Positions 10,901 through 19,095 of a DNA stretch of 64,000 nt are shown piece by piece. Source of the DNA: Actinoplanes ianthinogenes (GTDB lineage Bacteria; Actinomycetota; Actinomycetes; Mycobacteriales; Micromonosporaceae); the NCBI RefSeq assembly GCF_018324205.1, contig NZ_AP023356.1:3055501-3119500 (forward strand). The letters run 5' to 3'. Position 1 is the first letter of the stretch. Each line of letters begins with the position of its first letter. Below the pieces are notes generated by a model. It saw only the letters and a program-made list of their open reading frames with translations. It had not been told where the DNA came from and made no database searches. The translations under genes were made by a program, and so were the position numbers.

Positions 10901-11362
10901 GCCGTCGGCGCGCAGCCGGGAGAGCTGGCCGGTGACGACGCAGCTGCCGTCGTTGGCGTTGGCGCAGACGTCGTTCCAGACCGGGGCGGTCCGGCCGGGC
11001 GGCGCGTCGTAGGTGTAGAGGACGTAGACGTACGGGTCGGCCGGGAAGTTGGGGGCCAGCGCCATGCCGAGCAGGCCCCGGTCCCACTGGTTGTGCACAG
11101 TGGACGACAGGTCGGCGAAGATCGTCGGGGTGGTGTCGGCCAGGCCGTCGAAGACCTTGATCCGGCCGCCCTTCTCGGCGACGAAGACCCGCCCGTCCTG
11201 GGCGAACTCCAGGTCGACCGGCTGGGTCAGCCCGCTGAAGACGATCTGCTCCTGGAAGCCGGTCGGCAGCGCGACAGCGGTCGCGGGCTGCGAGCCGACG
11301 AACGACGACATCGCGGCAACCGCTGCCACCGCGACCATCCCGCTCAGCGCACGCCGAAACAT
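7907..11362 (-). CDS. Secreted PQQ-dependent sugar (glucose/sorbosone-type) dehydrogenase with PKD and duplicated C-terminal domains
   Basis: This is an 1151-residue secreted protein. A signal peptide occupies residues 1-29 and a six-bladed glucose/sorbosone dehydrogenase propeller spans about 35-450 (HSIGDLAFGADGMLYVSAGD and AHGLRNPYRITM are typical blocks). A PKD domain (about 455-545) and Ig-like segments follow. At the C-terminus two ~146-residue repeats (about 752-898 and 1006-1151, both starting GASLDSGDAN after a short lead) flank an SbsA-like Ig domain. The start at 11362 places the GGGGGG ribosome binding site about seven bases upstream; ATG 11368 is too close to it. It probably oxidises carbohydrates outside the cell, and the tail domains probably bind surfaces or glycans. 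The family is clear but the substrate is not. Confidence 0.88.
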   Translation of the reverse strand: MFRRALSGMVAVAAVAAMSSFVGSQPATAVALPTGFQEQIVFSGLTQPVDLEFAQDGRVFVAEKGGRIKVFDGLADTTPTIFADLSSTVHNQWDRGLLGMALAPNFPADPYVYVLYTYDAPPGRTAPVWNDVCANANDGSCVVTGQLSRLRADGNTMTGGEQVLLRDWCQQFPSHSIGDLAFGADGMLYVSAGDGASFSAVDYGQLPSGAPTNPCTDPANEGGALRSQDVRTGTDETQLDGALLRLDPATGAAAPGNPNLGAADPDTRRIVAHGLRNPYRITMRPGTNETWISDTGWNTWEEVDRVVNPTAGVTNFGWPCYEGNARQSGYDSANLPICENLYTEPAGAVTAPFVTWNHSSKLIAGEACPTGSSSSTGVAFYPAAGGPYPDEYDGAVFFADYSRRCIWASLPSTPGGLPDPANLRTFVSDAAGPVDLEVGPGGELYYADLGGTIRRVRYFPGNQPPSAVIDAAPTQGPAPLTVTFHGAASSDPDPADEGRLKYAWDFTDDGVTDATTPTATFTYTTPGTHTARLTVTDTLNATGTSTVTITPGNEAPTGVIDTPAAGTTWKVGDTISFTGHATDPQEGTLPASRLDWDLVMHHCSAPDTCHEHDIRRWTGVASGSFEAPDHEYPSYLELRLVATDQGGLTHTVSRRLDPKTVDLTFTSVPAGLQLAVGSSSAATPFTRTVIQGSTNSVSAPSPQGASTFASWSDGGAQTHIVTAPVTATTYTATYTTAPVSQRIGYTAVGASLDSGDANHMNGSRFVTGADPATVTSMSVYAKGVQSAPNNQYQLAIYADASGSPGARVATSTTGTLTANAWNTRPITAALAANTAYWLMYNTNGDNNLSYDAGTANQGAWSSASTAFGTWPATFGTASRWNAKFSIYATTGVDTTAPTVTSTTPAGGATGVAVTAPITVRFSEGMAAGTITPANLELRGPGGTLIGRTVAYDAANQAATITPSAALTASTAYTVTVRTGVTDVAGNALAADHQFSFTTASPAAPRLGYDQVGASLDSGDANFMNGSRFVTGAAGLTVSQISVYLKGVQATPANQFQVAIYADASGSPGARVAASTSGTLTANAWNSRPVTATLAPNTAYWLVYNTNGDNSLSYDTGTANQGAWSAATSFGTWPATFGTSTRWTAKFSIYAS

Positions 11363-11491
11363 GGGCATCCCCCCGACGCCAAACATTCCTGACAGATTGC
11401 AAAATCCTAATTGGACGGCGTGCCGCCGAGCGGCCAGAACTGGCCGACCGTCCGGTTGATGCGCGTCGATCGAAAGTGTTTGCATGCCCCG

Positions 11492-13570
11492 GTGACGTTG
11501 AGCGCCCTCGGCCGTTCGTGTGCCCGCCTGCGCCGGCCGGTGCTCGGCGCCTGGCTGGTTCTGACCCTCGCCGGATCCGTCCTGGGCGGCCAGGTGTTCG
11601 ACCGGCTCGCCCCCACCGCGGGCCTGCGGCCGGACGCCGAGTCGCAGCTGGCCGACCGGCGGATCGAGCAGTTGTCGCCCGAGGGCCCGGTGGTGGTCGC
11701 CGTCGTGAGTGGACGCGACGTGTACGACCCGGCGCTGGTCGCCGACGTCACGGCGGTCACCGCCGGGATCCGTGCGATGGACGGCGTCGCCGGGGTCGAC
11801 GACCTGTACAGCGCGCCGGGCGGGCGGATCGGCGCCGACAACCGGAGCTCGCTGATCCGGGTCGAGCTGGCGCGGGGCCTGCCGGACGACCGGCGCGAGC
11901 GGGTGGAGGACGCGGTCGCCGCGGCGCTGCACCGCATCGACGCGCCCGAGGTGCTGGTCGGCGGCGAGAAACTGGCCGAGCGCGCGTTCGCCGACCAGGC
12001 CGTCGCCGACGCGGCCCTCGGCGAGTCGGTGGCGTTCGCCGTCCTGCTGATCCTGCTGGTGCTGATCCTCGGCGGCTTCGTGGCCGGCGCCGTCCCGCTC
12101 GCCGCCGCGCTGGCCACCGTGTCGGTGACGCTGCTCGGCCTGGTCGGGCTGACCGCGCTCACCGCGGTCAGCGAGTTCACCGTCAACGTGGTCACGCTGC
12201 TCGGCATCGGGCTGGCCGTCGACTACGCGCTGCTGATGATCGCCCGGTTCCGGGAGGAGCGCGACGCCGACCCGGAGGCGCCGGTCGCCGAGCTGCTCGC
12301 CCGGACCACCGCGACCGCCGGCCGGACCGTGCTGATCTCCGGGCTCGCCGTCGGCGCCGCCATGGCCGGGCTGTTGGCGTTCGCCGAACCGCTGCTCGGG
12401 GCGATGGCGCTGGGTGGCGCGCTCGTGGTGCTGCTGGCCACCGCGGCCGGGCTGACCGCGGTGCCGGCGCTGATCGCGGTGGCGCACCGCCGGATCCGCC
12501 CGGCCCGCGCGCCCCGGCCCGGCCTGCTCGCCCGGCTCGCCGTGCTCGCCGAGGCCCGGCCGGCACCGGTCGCGCTGGCCGTCACCGCCGGACTGCTCGT
12601 GCTGTCCCTGCCGTTCGTGGCCGGGGTCAACCTGGAGAACTCCGACGCCCGCGCGCTGCCCGCCTCGGCCGAAGCCCGCCAGGTGCAGGAGCGGGTGCAG
12701 CGCGACTTCAGCGCCGGGCAGGCCGACCCGATCGTCGTGGTGGTCGACGCCGACCCGGACCGCGACTTCCTGGACGCGCTCAACCGGCTGGACGGGGTGC
12801 TGCGGGTCGAGGCGCGTCCGGACATCCCGGCGGGCTCGGCCGTCCTGGACGTCACGCCGGAGGGCGAGACCGCCGGCCGGACCTCCCGCGACGTGGTCCG
12901 GGCGATCCGGGCGACGGATCCGCCGTTCCGGGTGCTCGTCGGCGGCGCCGCGGCGGAACTGGTCGATTACCGCGACTCGGTGGCCGGGCGCTTCCCGCTC
13001 GCTCTGCTGGTCATCCTGCTGTCCACGGCGGTGCTGCTGTTCGTGCTGACCGGCTCGGTGGTGGTGCCGGTCAAGGCGCTGGCGATGAACGCGCTCACCC
13101 TGCTCGCCACGCTCGGCGTGCTGGTCGTCGTCTTCCAGTGGGGCGTCAGCGCGTCGGGCGCCATCGACGTCACCACGCCCGTCCTGCTGTTCGTGTTCGT
13201 GTTCGGGCTGTCGATGGATTACGAGGTGTTTCTGCTCGCCCGGATCAGGGAGGAACGGTCCGTCCGCGCCGGCCTCGCGAAGTCCGGGCCGGTCGTCACC
13301 GCCGCCGCGCTCTGCATCGGCGTGGTGTTCCTCGGCTTCCTGCTCGGCGACCTGACCGCGGTCAAGGAGATCGGCTTCGGGATGGCGGTCGCGCTGCTGC
13401 TCGACGTGACGGTGGTCCGCGGCCTGCTCCTGCCGGCGGTGATGAAGCTGCTCGGCGACTGGAACTGGTGGGCGCCGCCGCGGCTGCGCCGGCTGCACGA
13501 GCGCTGGTTCACGCCCGGCACCGCCCGCGTGCCAGTCGGGAAGCTGACACATCGAGCACCACAGTTGTGA
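11492..13570 (+). CDS. MMPL/RND-family membrane transporter
   Basis: The product of 692 residues has the duplicated MMPL layout. One membrane helix at about 15-35 is followed by an extracytoplasmic loop, five helices (about 180-340, with GIGLAVDYALLMIARFREER), a second loop, and a C-terminal block with the matching motif FGLSMDYEVFLLARIREER near 570-590. MMPL proteins export lipids or antimicrobial compounds using the proton gradient. The start is uncertain: GTG 11492 and ATG 11459 are in frame and neither has a clear ribosome binding site. The gene diverges from the sugar dehydrogenase across about 130 bp that must hold both promoters. Confidence 0.9.
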   Translation: MTLSALGRSCARLRRPVLGAWLVLTLAGSVLGGQVFDRLAPTAGLRPDAESQLADRRIEQLSPEGPVVVAVVSGRDVYDPALVADVTAVTAGIRAMDGVAGVDDLYSAPGGRIGADNRSSLIRVELARGLPDDRRERVEDAVAAALHRIDAPEVLVGGEKLAERAFADQAVADAALGESVAFAVLLILLVLILGGFVAGAVPLAAALATVSVTLLGLVGLTALTAVSEFTVNVVTLLGIGLAVDYALLMIARFREERDADPEAPVAELLARTTATAGRTVLISGLAVGAAMAGLLAFAEPLLGAMALGGALVVLLATAAGLTAVPALIAVAHRRIRPARAPRPGLLARLAVLAEARPAPVALAVTAGLLVLSLPFVAGVNLENSDARALPASAEARQVQERVQRDFSAGQADPIVVVVDADPDRDFLDALNRLDGVLRVEARPDIPAGSAVLDVTPEGETAGRTSRDVVRAIRATDPPFRVLVGGAAAELVDYRDSVAGRFPLALLVILLSTAVLLFVLTGSVVVPVKALAMNALTLLATLGVLVVVFQWGVSASGAIDVTTPVLLFVFVFGLSMDYEVFLLARIREERSVRAGLAKSGPVVTAAALCIGVVFLGFLLGDLTAVKEIGFGMAVALLLDVTVVRGLLLPAVMKLLGDWNWWAPPRLRRLHERWFTPGTARVPVGKLTHRAPQL

Positions 13571-13621
13571 CGATACGTAGCGTTACAGGCGCGTTCGGGA
13601 TGTGATCAACAGGAGGCACGG

Positions 13622-13996
13622 GTGTCCGAGGTCGTGGTCGAGGTCAGCTTCACCCCGCTGCCGGAGGACGATGACTTCGCCCTCGACCTGCTGACCGACG
13701 AGCTCGCCGAGGACCTCAGCGACCTCGGCGAGATACACCGGCCGGAGGCGGACACCGGCCCCGACGCCAAGGGTCTCGGCGAGGTGGCGCTGAGCACGCT
13801 GTCGGTCGTCGCCGGCGCCGATCCGGGCTACGCGCAGGCTCTGGTCGACCTGGTCGTCGGCTTTCTCGGGCGCAACCGGGGACGCCGGGCGCATCTGAAG
13901 GTGGGCGACATCGAGCTCACCATCGACCAGCCGACCAAGGCACAGGCGTCCGAGATGATCGACATCGTCCGGAACGCCATCGAGCGCTCCCGCTGA
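13622..13996 (+). CDS. EACC1-like (effector-associated constant component) protein
   Basis: This 124-residue protein resembles the effector-associated constant component 1 (EACC1) family found beside caspase-like and other effector genes in actinobacterial conflict systems. Visible features are an N-terminal beta strand segment (VVVEVSF), an acidic middle, a hydrophobic helix (SLSVVAGADPGYAQALVDLV-type) and the KVGDIELTIDQPT strand pair near residue 92 that is typical of the family. The GTG at 13622 follows AGGAGG by five bases. The stop shares one base with the ATG of the caspase-helicase gene (TGATG), so the two should be made together. The family role is unproven; it is thought to sense or tether for the coupled effector. 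Confidence 0.72.
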   Translation: MSEVVVEVSFTPLPEDDDFALDLLTDELAEDLSDLGEIHRPEADTGPDAKGLGEVALSTLSVVAGADPGYAQALVDLVVGFLGRNRGRRAHLKVGDIELTIDQPTKAQASEMIDIVRNAIERSR

Positions 13997-16900
13997 TGGG
14001 CCGGCACGCGCTGGTGCTGGGCACCGCCACCTATCACGCCGACCCGAAACTCGCCGCGCTGCCCGGCGTCCGCCAGGACGTCGACCAGGTGAAGACCGTG
14101 CTGGAGACCGACGGCGACTTCGACACCGTCGACGCTCGCCTCGACCTGCCCGCGGCTCACCTGGTCCAGATCGTCGAGGAGTTCTACGGCGCGCGTCGCA
14201 CCGGCGATCTCGCGCTCTTCTACTTCTCCGGCCACGGCATCCGGCACGACGACCAGCATTCGCTGTTCCTCGGGGCCGCCGACACCGACCCGGCGTCGCT
14301 GCACTCGACGGCCATCGACGTCGAGGGCGTCCTGCGGCACATGCTCAACCACACCAAGGCCAGTCAGAAGGTGGTCCTTCTCGACTGCTGTTTCTCCGGC
14401 TCGTTCACCGCCCGCCATCGGCTCGGCGGCGGCGTACGCCAGGAGCCGCGCCGCCTCAAGCGGGAACGCGGCACGTTCCTGCTCACGTCGAGCAGCCACT
14501 TCAAGGCGTCGAAGGCGCAGGGCCCCGATCGCCCGTCGGTCTTCACCGAGGTCCTGCTCGACGGGCTGCGGGGCGCGGCGCAGAGCACCGGCGAGGACGG
14601 CTGGATCACCGCGAGCGACCTGTCCCGCTACGCGATGACCGAGATGTCACGCCGCCGTCAGGACAAACCGGTCGAGTCGAGCGAGGGCGTCACCGACCCG
14701 ATCCCGCTCGTGGCCGGACCGGGTGACCGTCCACAACGCTCTCACCGAGCGCCCGCGGAGGAGCCGGACGACGCCCCGTTCACCACCGACCGATGGCGGC
14801 AGTTGCTCACCTACTACGTCAACTGCCTGCAACGCTCCGCGGTCCTCCAGTACTTCATCAACCCGGACGACCCGGACTCCGCCATCGCCGCGCCCGCCGG
14901 CCCGGAGATCATCCTCTCGGCCACCGGGCCGGTCCCGCTGACCGATCGCGGGCTGCGGCTGGCCCGGTCCGCCGAGGCCGGTGGCCGTTCCCTGCAATAC
15001 GGCTACCCGCTGGTGGCGCTGCGGCAGAACGGCCGGCCGGTCCGGCTGGCGCCGCTGCTCGTCTGCGACCTGACGGTGGGCGACGACGGATCGGCACATC
15101 CGGCGCCGCCGCAGCCCAGCCCGGCTCTGATCGACCAGTTCCAGCTGGCCGCGGTGGAGGCCGACGAGCTGCGGCAGGCCGTGGCCGAACGGCTCAACCC
15201 CGGTGACCGCCGATCTCTCGCCGAGGTCGTCACCCTGGTGGCGACCGCGTTCGGGCTCAAGCCGGTGTCCACTCTCGACCCGGAACAGCTGGTCCGGCCG
15301 ACGAGCCGAGGATCGATCAACCGCGTGCAGAACGCCGGGATGGTGTTCGCCGCCGGCAGCAAGGAGTCCCCGGAGCGGCAGCTGATCGAAGACCTGGGCG
15401 ACATCGTCAAAGAGGTCGGAAAGATCGAGGCGACGGCGCTCGGCGCCCTCTCCGCCGACCTGGGGAACGCGCGGGACGAGCCGGACGCCGCGACGCTGAC
15501 CGTGGCTCTCAGCTCGCTCAACGAGACCCAGGAGGAGATCATCCGGGCGGCGATGGCCCGGCCCCTGACCGTCGCACAGGGACCACCCGGCACCGGCAAG
15601 AGTCAGCTGGTCACCGCCTTGCTGGCCACCGCCACGGCGGCCGGGCAGAGCGTGCTGATCGGCTCGACCAACAACCGGGCCGTCAACGAGGTCGTCGAGC
15701 GGGTCACCGGCATGGTGGGCCCCGGGCTGGTGCTGCGCACCGGGAACAAGGAGTACCGGCAACGGGAGCCGCAATTTCTTGCCGACGTGATGCAGGCCTG
15801 GCAACCGCCGGCGCCGGACGATCGCGGCCCGTTCCAGGAGTTACGACTCGTGAAGCACGAGATCGAGCGACTGCGCGAGGATCTCGACCAGCGCCGCCGG
15901 CTGGAGCGGGATCTTGCCGACCTCGCCTTCGAACGGGACGGCGACCTCGCCGACCTCGACGACGCCGCCCTGGCCGGGCTGGTTTCGCGGACCGACCGGG
16001 CACTGCACAGCCGGTGGTTCGGGTGGTGGCACCGCCGGCGCCTGCGGTCGCAAGGGGTGTTCGACCGTCCGGCGATCGCCGCCCTCGGCGAGCGAGCAGT
16101 CATCGAGCAGTGCTGGCGGGAGCGGCGCCACGAGCTCGCGTCTCGCCCGGGCACCGCCGAGGAAGCCTGGGAACGGTTACGGACCCTGCAGAACGACGTC
16201 CGGCCGGAGCACAGCGGTCAGCTGCTCCGCGCCCAGATCACCGCCCGCGTGGCCGGCAGCACGACCTTGCTGCGGAACCGGGCCGACGAGATGGCCAAGC
16301 CGGACGGCCGGAGCTGGTCCTACCTTCCCGAGCTGCTCTCCGCCGTTCCCGGCTGGGCGACCACCGCGATGTCGGCCCGCCGGTTGAAGCCCGAGGCGGG
16401 ACTCTTCGACCTGGTGATCATCGATGAGGCCGCCCAGTGCACCGTCCCGGCCATCCTGCCGATGCTCTATCGGGCCAAGCGCGCCCTGATCATCGGAGAC
16501 CCCCGGCAGCTCGCCCCGGTCGTCGACCTCGCCGACACCGACGACCGGAGTGAGCAGGCCCGCGCCGGTCTCGGGCAGGAGTGGCTCACCGACCGCCGGC
16601 TCACCTATCGCGGCCACTCGGCGTACGAGGCGTTCGCCACCGCGGCCGGCGGCACGGTGCTCCTGAACGAGCACTATCGGTGCCACCCGGAGATCGTCGA
16701 GGCGCCGAACCGGGTCGTCTATCAGAACCGGTTGACCGTTCTCACCGACCCGGCCCGGCTGGCCGCACCGGCCGAGCCCGCCACCCGCTGGGTGGACGTG
16801 CCGGGCCACTTCACCCGGGGCGCGACCGGCTCCGGCCGCAACGCCGACGAGGTGCAGGCCGTGGTCGGTGAGGTACAGCGGCTCCGCAAGGACTACCCGG

Positions 16901-17562
16901 ACGCCTCGATCGGCGTGGTGACACCCCTGGCCGAGCAGCAGCGAGCTCTGGACCGGGCGCTCCAGGACGTCGATCTCGGCGCCGACCTGCTGTGCGCGAC
17001 CATTCACAAGTTCCAGGGCAGCGAGAAGGACATCATGGTCATCTCGCCGGTCGGCGCACAGGGCATCAGCGATCGCACCCGCGGCTGGCTCGTGAACGAG
17101 ACGAACCTGTGGAACGTCGCGATCACCCGGGCCCGATCTCAGCTGATCGTCGTCGGCGACCGATCGTGGTGGTCCGGGCAGCGCGGCCTGATCACCGCGC
17201 TCGCCCTGCCACCGGCGCCCGAGGCCGGCGCCGCCGATCTGGGCCCGAGGCCGGTCGACCGGCTGATCCCCGGACTGCGCGAGGCCGGGCTGACGGTGCG
17301 GTGGGGCACACCCCTGCCCGGCTATCCCGTCGATCTCACGGTCGGCCTCGGCGACCGCAGTCTGGCCGTGCTGGTCGACGACCCCGAAGGTGATCCGGAT
17401 GGCCGGCCGTTCCGCCGGACGCTGGGGCGGCTCGACATCATCGCCTCGGTCACCGAAGTACGGCGGATACCGGCCTGGCGGTGTCTCGCCGAACCGGAGC
17501 GGGTCGTCGCCGAGCTGGCCGGCCATCTCACCGCGCCAGAGCGGCTCCCAGCCGGCGGATGA
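13996..17562 (+). CDS. Caspase-like protease fused to an SF1 (UPF1/DNA2-like) helicase
   Basis: This 1188-residue fusion starts with a peptidase C14 (caspase/metacaspase) domain (about 1-230), with catalytic His80 in FYFSGHG and Cys132 in LLDCCFSG. After a linker and an uncharacterised region (about 245-500) comes an SF1 helicase: Walker A GPPGTGKS (529-536), a coiled-coil insertion near 610-660, Walker B DEAAQ (from 810), the GDPRQLAPV motif and NVAITRAR motif near the end. The last ~90 residues look like a PD-(D/E)XK-type fold, with VDLTV but no E-x-K pair. It is coupled to the EACC1-like gene. This composition suggests an abortive-infection or programmed-death effector triggered by abnormal nucleic acid. 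That role is inferred. Confidence 0.85.
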   Translation: MGRHALVLGTATYHADPKLAALPGVRQDVDQVKTVLETDGDFDTVDARLDLPAAHLVQIVEEFYGARRTGDLALFYFSGHGIRHDDQHSLFLGAADTDPASLHSTAIDVEGVLRHMLNHTKASQKVVLLDCCFSGSFTARHRLGGGVRQEPRRLKRERGTFLLTSSSHFKASKAQGPDRPSVFTEVLLDGLRGAAQSTGEDGWITASDLSRYAMTEMSRRRQDKPVESSEGVTDPIPLVAGPGDRPQRSHRAPAEEPDDAPFTTDRWRQLLTYYVNCLQRSAVLQYFINPDDPDSAIAAPAGPEIILSATGPVPLTDRGLRLARSAEAGGRSLQYGYPLVALRQNGRPVRLAPLLVCDLTVGDDGSAHPAPPQPSPALIDQFQLAAVEADELRQAVAERLNPGDRRSLAEVVTLVATAFGLKPVSTLDPEQLVRPTSRGSINRVQNAGMVFAAGSKESPERQLIEDLGDIVKEVGKIEATALGALSADLGNARDEPDAATLTVALSSLNETQEEIIRAAMARPLTVAQGPPGTGKSQLVTALLATATAAGQSVLIGSTNNRAVNEVVERVTGMVGPGLVLRTGNKEYRQREPQFLADVMQAWQPPAPDDRGPFQELRLVKHEIERLREDLDQRRRLERDLADLAFERDGDLADLDDAALAGLVSRTDRALHSRWFGWWHRRRLRSQGVFDRPAIAALGERAVIEQCWRERRHELASRPGTAEEAWERLRTLQNDVRPEHSGQLLRAQITARVAGSTTLLRNRADEMAKPDGRSWSYLPELLSAVPGWATTAMSARRLKPEAGLFDLVIIDEAAQCTVPAILPMLYRAKRALIIGDPRQLAPVVDLADTDDRSEQARAGLGQEWLTDRRLTYRGHSAYEAFATAAGGTVLLNEHYRCHPEIVEAPNRVVYQNRLTVLTDPARLAAPAEPATRWVDVPGHFTRGATGSGRNADEVQAVVGEVQRLRKDYPDASIGVVTPLAEQQRALDRALQDVDLGADLLCATIHKFQGSEKDIMVISPVGAQGISDRTRGWLVNETNLWNVAITRARSQLIVVGDRSWWSGQRGLITALALPPAPEAGAADLGPRPVDRLIPGLREAGLTVRWGTPLPGYPVDLTVGLGDRSLAVLVDDPEGDPDGRPFRRTLGRLDIIASVTEVRRIPAWRCLAEPERVVAELAGHLTAPERLPAGG

Positions 17563-18328
17563 CGTCGGCCTCACCCTCGGTGAGGCCGCCCGCGGGCGCG
17601 CACTCCGTGACAGCCGCCCCCACCACGCCGTCCACCCGGCTGACCAGGTCGAACAGCCGCTCCGCGCGGACGCCGTCCGGCTCCGGATAGCAGGTGGCGC
17701 CGAAGTCGGCCGGCTCCAGGACGTCGAGGTCCACGTGGACGTACACCGGGCCGGTCAGGCCGTCGAGCACCCGCTCCAGGTCGTCGACGCCGTGCCGGCG
17801 CAGCCCGCGGCGCGCCAGGTACTCGTGCTCGACCGGGATGTTCGCCCGCTCACCGCCGATGATGATCTGCCGCGGCGTCAGCGGCTCCGCCGGGGTGAGC
17901 CCGGGCGGCCCGTCGCCGAGCAGCGCACGCACGACCATGGCGTGGAAGGCGCCGGAGGGCAGGGTGTCGACGCTGTAGACGTCCGGGTGCGCGTCGATGT
18001 ACAGGACCGTCAGCGCGTCGCCGTAGCGCTCGCGGGCGGCGGCGATCGGCGCGATGTCGACCGAGCACTCACCGCCGACGGTGATGACCGGGCCGTCGAT
18101 GCCCGCCAGGGCTTCCCGGATCAGTCGCTGATTTTCCACGAGCACGTCGAACGCGCGGATCCCGGCGGCCTTCTCGCCGCCGGTCTCCAGCACGGGCACG
18201 GTCACCACGGCGTCGGCGGGGATGAGCGCGGCGGCGCGGTGTGCGCCGGTCATGAGCCGCGGCGCCTGCTCGGACGCCGACCCTTGCCACTGCGGAACGC
18301 ACAGCACGGTAGTCACCCAAGTGACCAT
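17528..18328 (-). CDS. Arginase/agmatinase/formiminoglutamase-family hydrolase
   Basis: The 266-residue ureohydrolase-fold protein carries three recognisable metal-site blocks: GGECSVD, DAHPDV and HVDLDVLEP. In classical arginases the first block is GGDHS; here the metal-binding His is a Cys and the Asp a Glu, so the metal site or the substrate may differ. The start at 18328 gives MVTWVTTVLCVPQWQG, a normal first strand. The 3' end overlaps the convergent caspase-helicase gene by 35 bp. It probably hydrolyses a guanidino or formimino compound, but the substrate cannot be assigned. Confidence 0.8.
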   Translation of the reverse strand: MVTWVTTVLCVPQWQGSASEQAPRLMTGAHRAAALIPADAVVTVPVLETGGEKAAGIRAFDVLVENQRLIREALAGIDGPVITVGGECSVDIAPIAAARERYGDALTVLYIDAHPDVYSVDTLPSGAFHAMVVRALLGDGPPGLTPAEPLTPRQIIIGGERANIPVEHEYLARRGLRRHGVDDLERVLDGLTGPVYVHVDLDVLEPADFGATCYPEPDGVRAERLFDLVSRVDGVVGAAVTECAPAGGLTEGEADVIRRLGAALAR

Positions 18329-18437
18329 AGGAGCGCCCGTCACGGGCCTCCAACCTCCGTCGAGCAGCGCGGCCCACCCATACGTCGGCCGGTGCCGCCG
18401 AGCGTCTCGCTGCAGATATCCGGCACAGCCCCCAGAC

Positions 18438-18677
18438 TGCCTGGTGATCAGCGCCGCCACCAGCCACACGCCGCAGTCGGCGGAGGCCCACGAGATTCTG
18501 CGAGACCTCCGCGACGCCGACCGCCGAGCCATCGCCGACAAGGAGGCGGGCATCCTGCCCTCGGACACCGACCCGGAAGCGCTGGCCCACTTCTACGCCA
18601 CCGTCATACAGGGCATGTCCCATCAAGCCCGCGACGGCGCCGGCCACAAAGCATTCGAACAGGTGGCCGCTAAACGT
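18438..18677 (+). pseudogene. C-terminal remnant of a TetR-family regulator
   Basis: About 80 codons read CLVISAATSH, then a helical stretch, then ALAHFYATVIQGMSHQARDG. This matches the ligand-domain end of TetR regulators. The helix-turn-helix and most of the ligand domain are missing, since the sequence upstream belongs to the 5' region of the arginase gene. No start codon or ribosome binding site fits. It is read as a truncated relic left by a deletion or rearrangement. Confidence 0.6.
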
Positions 18678-19050
18678 CTGACGGCACGGACGGTTCTGAC
18701 GGCCTGGCTGATGGCAATCAGTACCAGGCCTTCCGGAAACCGACGACAGCGAGCGGGAGGGTTACGAGGCGAGGGGGAACTCGGCTCGCAGGCTGGTACC
18801 TGTGATCTTGAGGTCGATGGCGCCGAACCACCGTTCTGTTGTACGGACGGCTCAGCATCATGCCGGTTACGCCACCACTGCTCGATCATCTCGGTCAGCG
18901 CGGCGACGGCCTGCTGGTGATCCTCAGGACTGCCCAGTCGTTGGGGAAGATCTGCGCCTCGCAACCGGGCCGATTCGGACCCGCCACAACCTGTCAAACC
19001 TAACGGCGCAGCTCAGACGCCAGCATCTCAACGACAACCCAGCAACAGAA
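18678..19050. other. Degenerate region with possible minus-strand gene remnants
   Basis: No intact gene is supported over these 370 bases. On the minus strand, 18762-18848 reads as a plausible C-terminus (TERWFGAIDLKITGTSLRAE, then PLAS and stop) without a start. A different frame just upstream reads QQAVAALTEMIEQWWRNRHD. Together they could be one gene broken by a frameshift, but neither part is recognised. Confidence 0.35.
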
Positions 19051-19080
19051 GAACCGCCTGTCAGACCTGACAGGCGGTTC
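19051..19080 (-). terminator. Terminator of the first tRNA operon
   Basis: A perfect 13-bp stem (GAACCGCCTGTCA and its complement) with a 4-nt loop lies 15 bases downstream of the tRNA-Val gene. On the minus strand it is followed by a T-rich stretch (TTCTGTTGCTGGGTTG), as expected for an intrinsic terminator. Confidence 0.75.
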
Positions 19081-19095
19081 GCATGCGAATGTCGG

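Noticed and set aside
7907..13552. One long minus-strand open frame through both the sugar dehydrogenase and the region opposite the MMPL gene
   Set aside because: The part beyond 11362 is antisense to the MMPL transporter, with low-complexity composition. The true start has a strong ribosome binding site and signal peptide at 11362.
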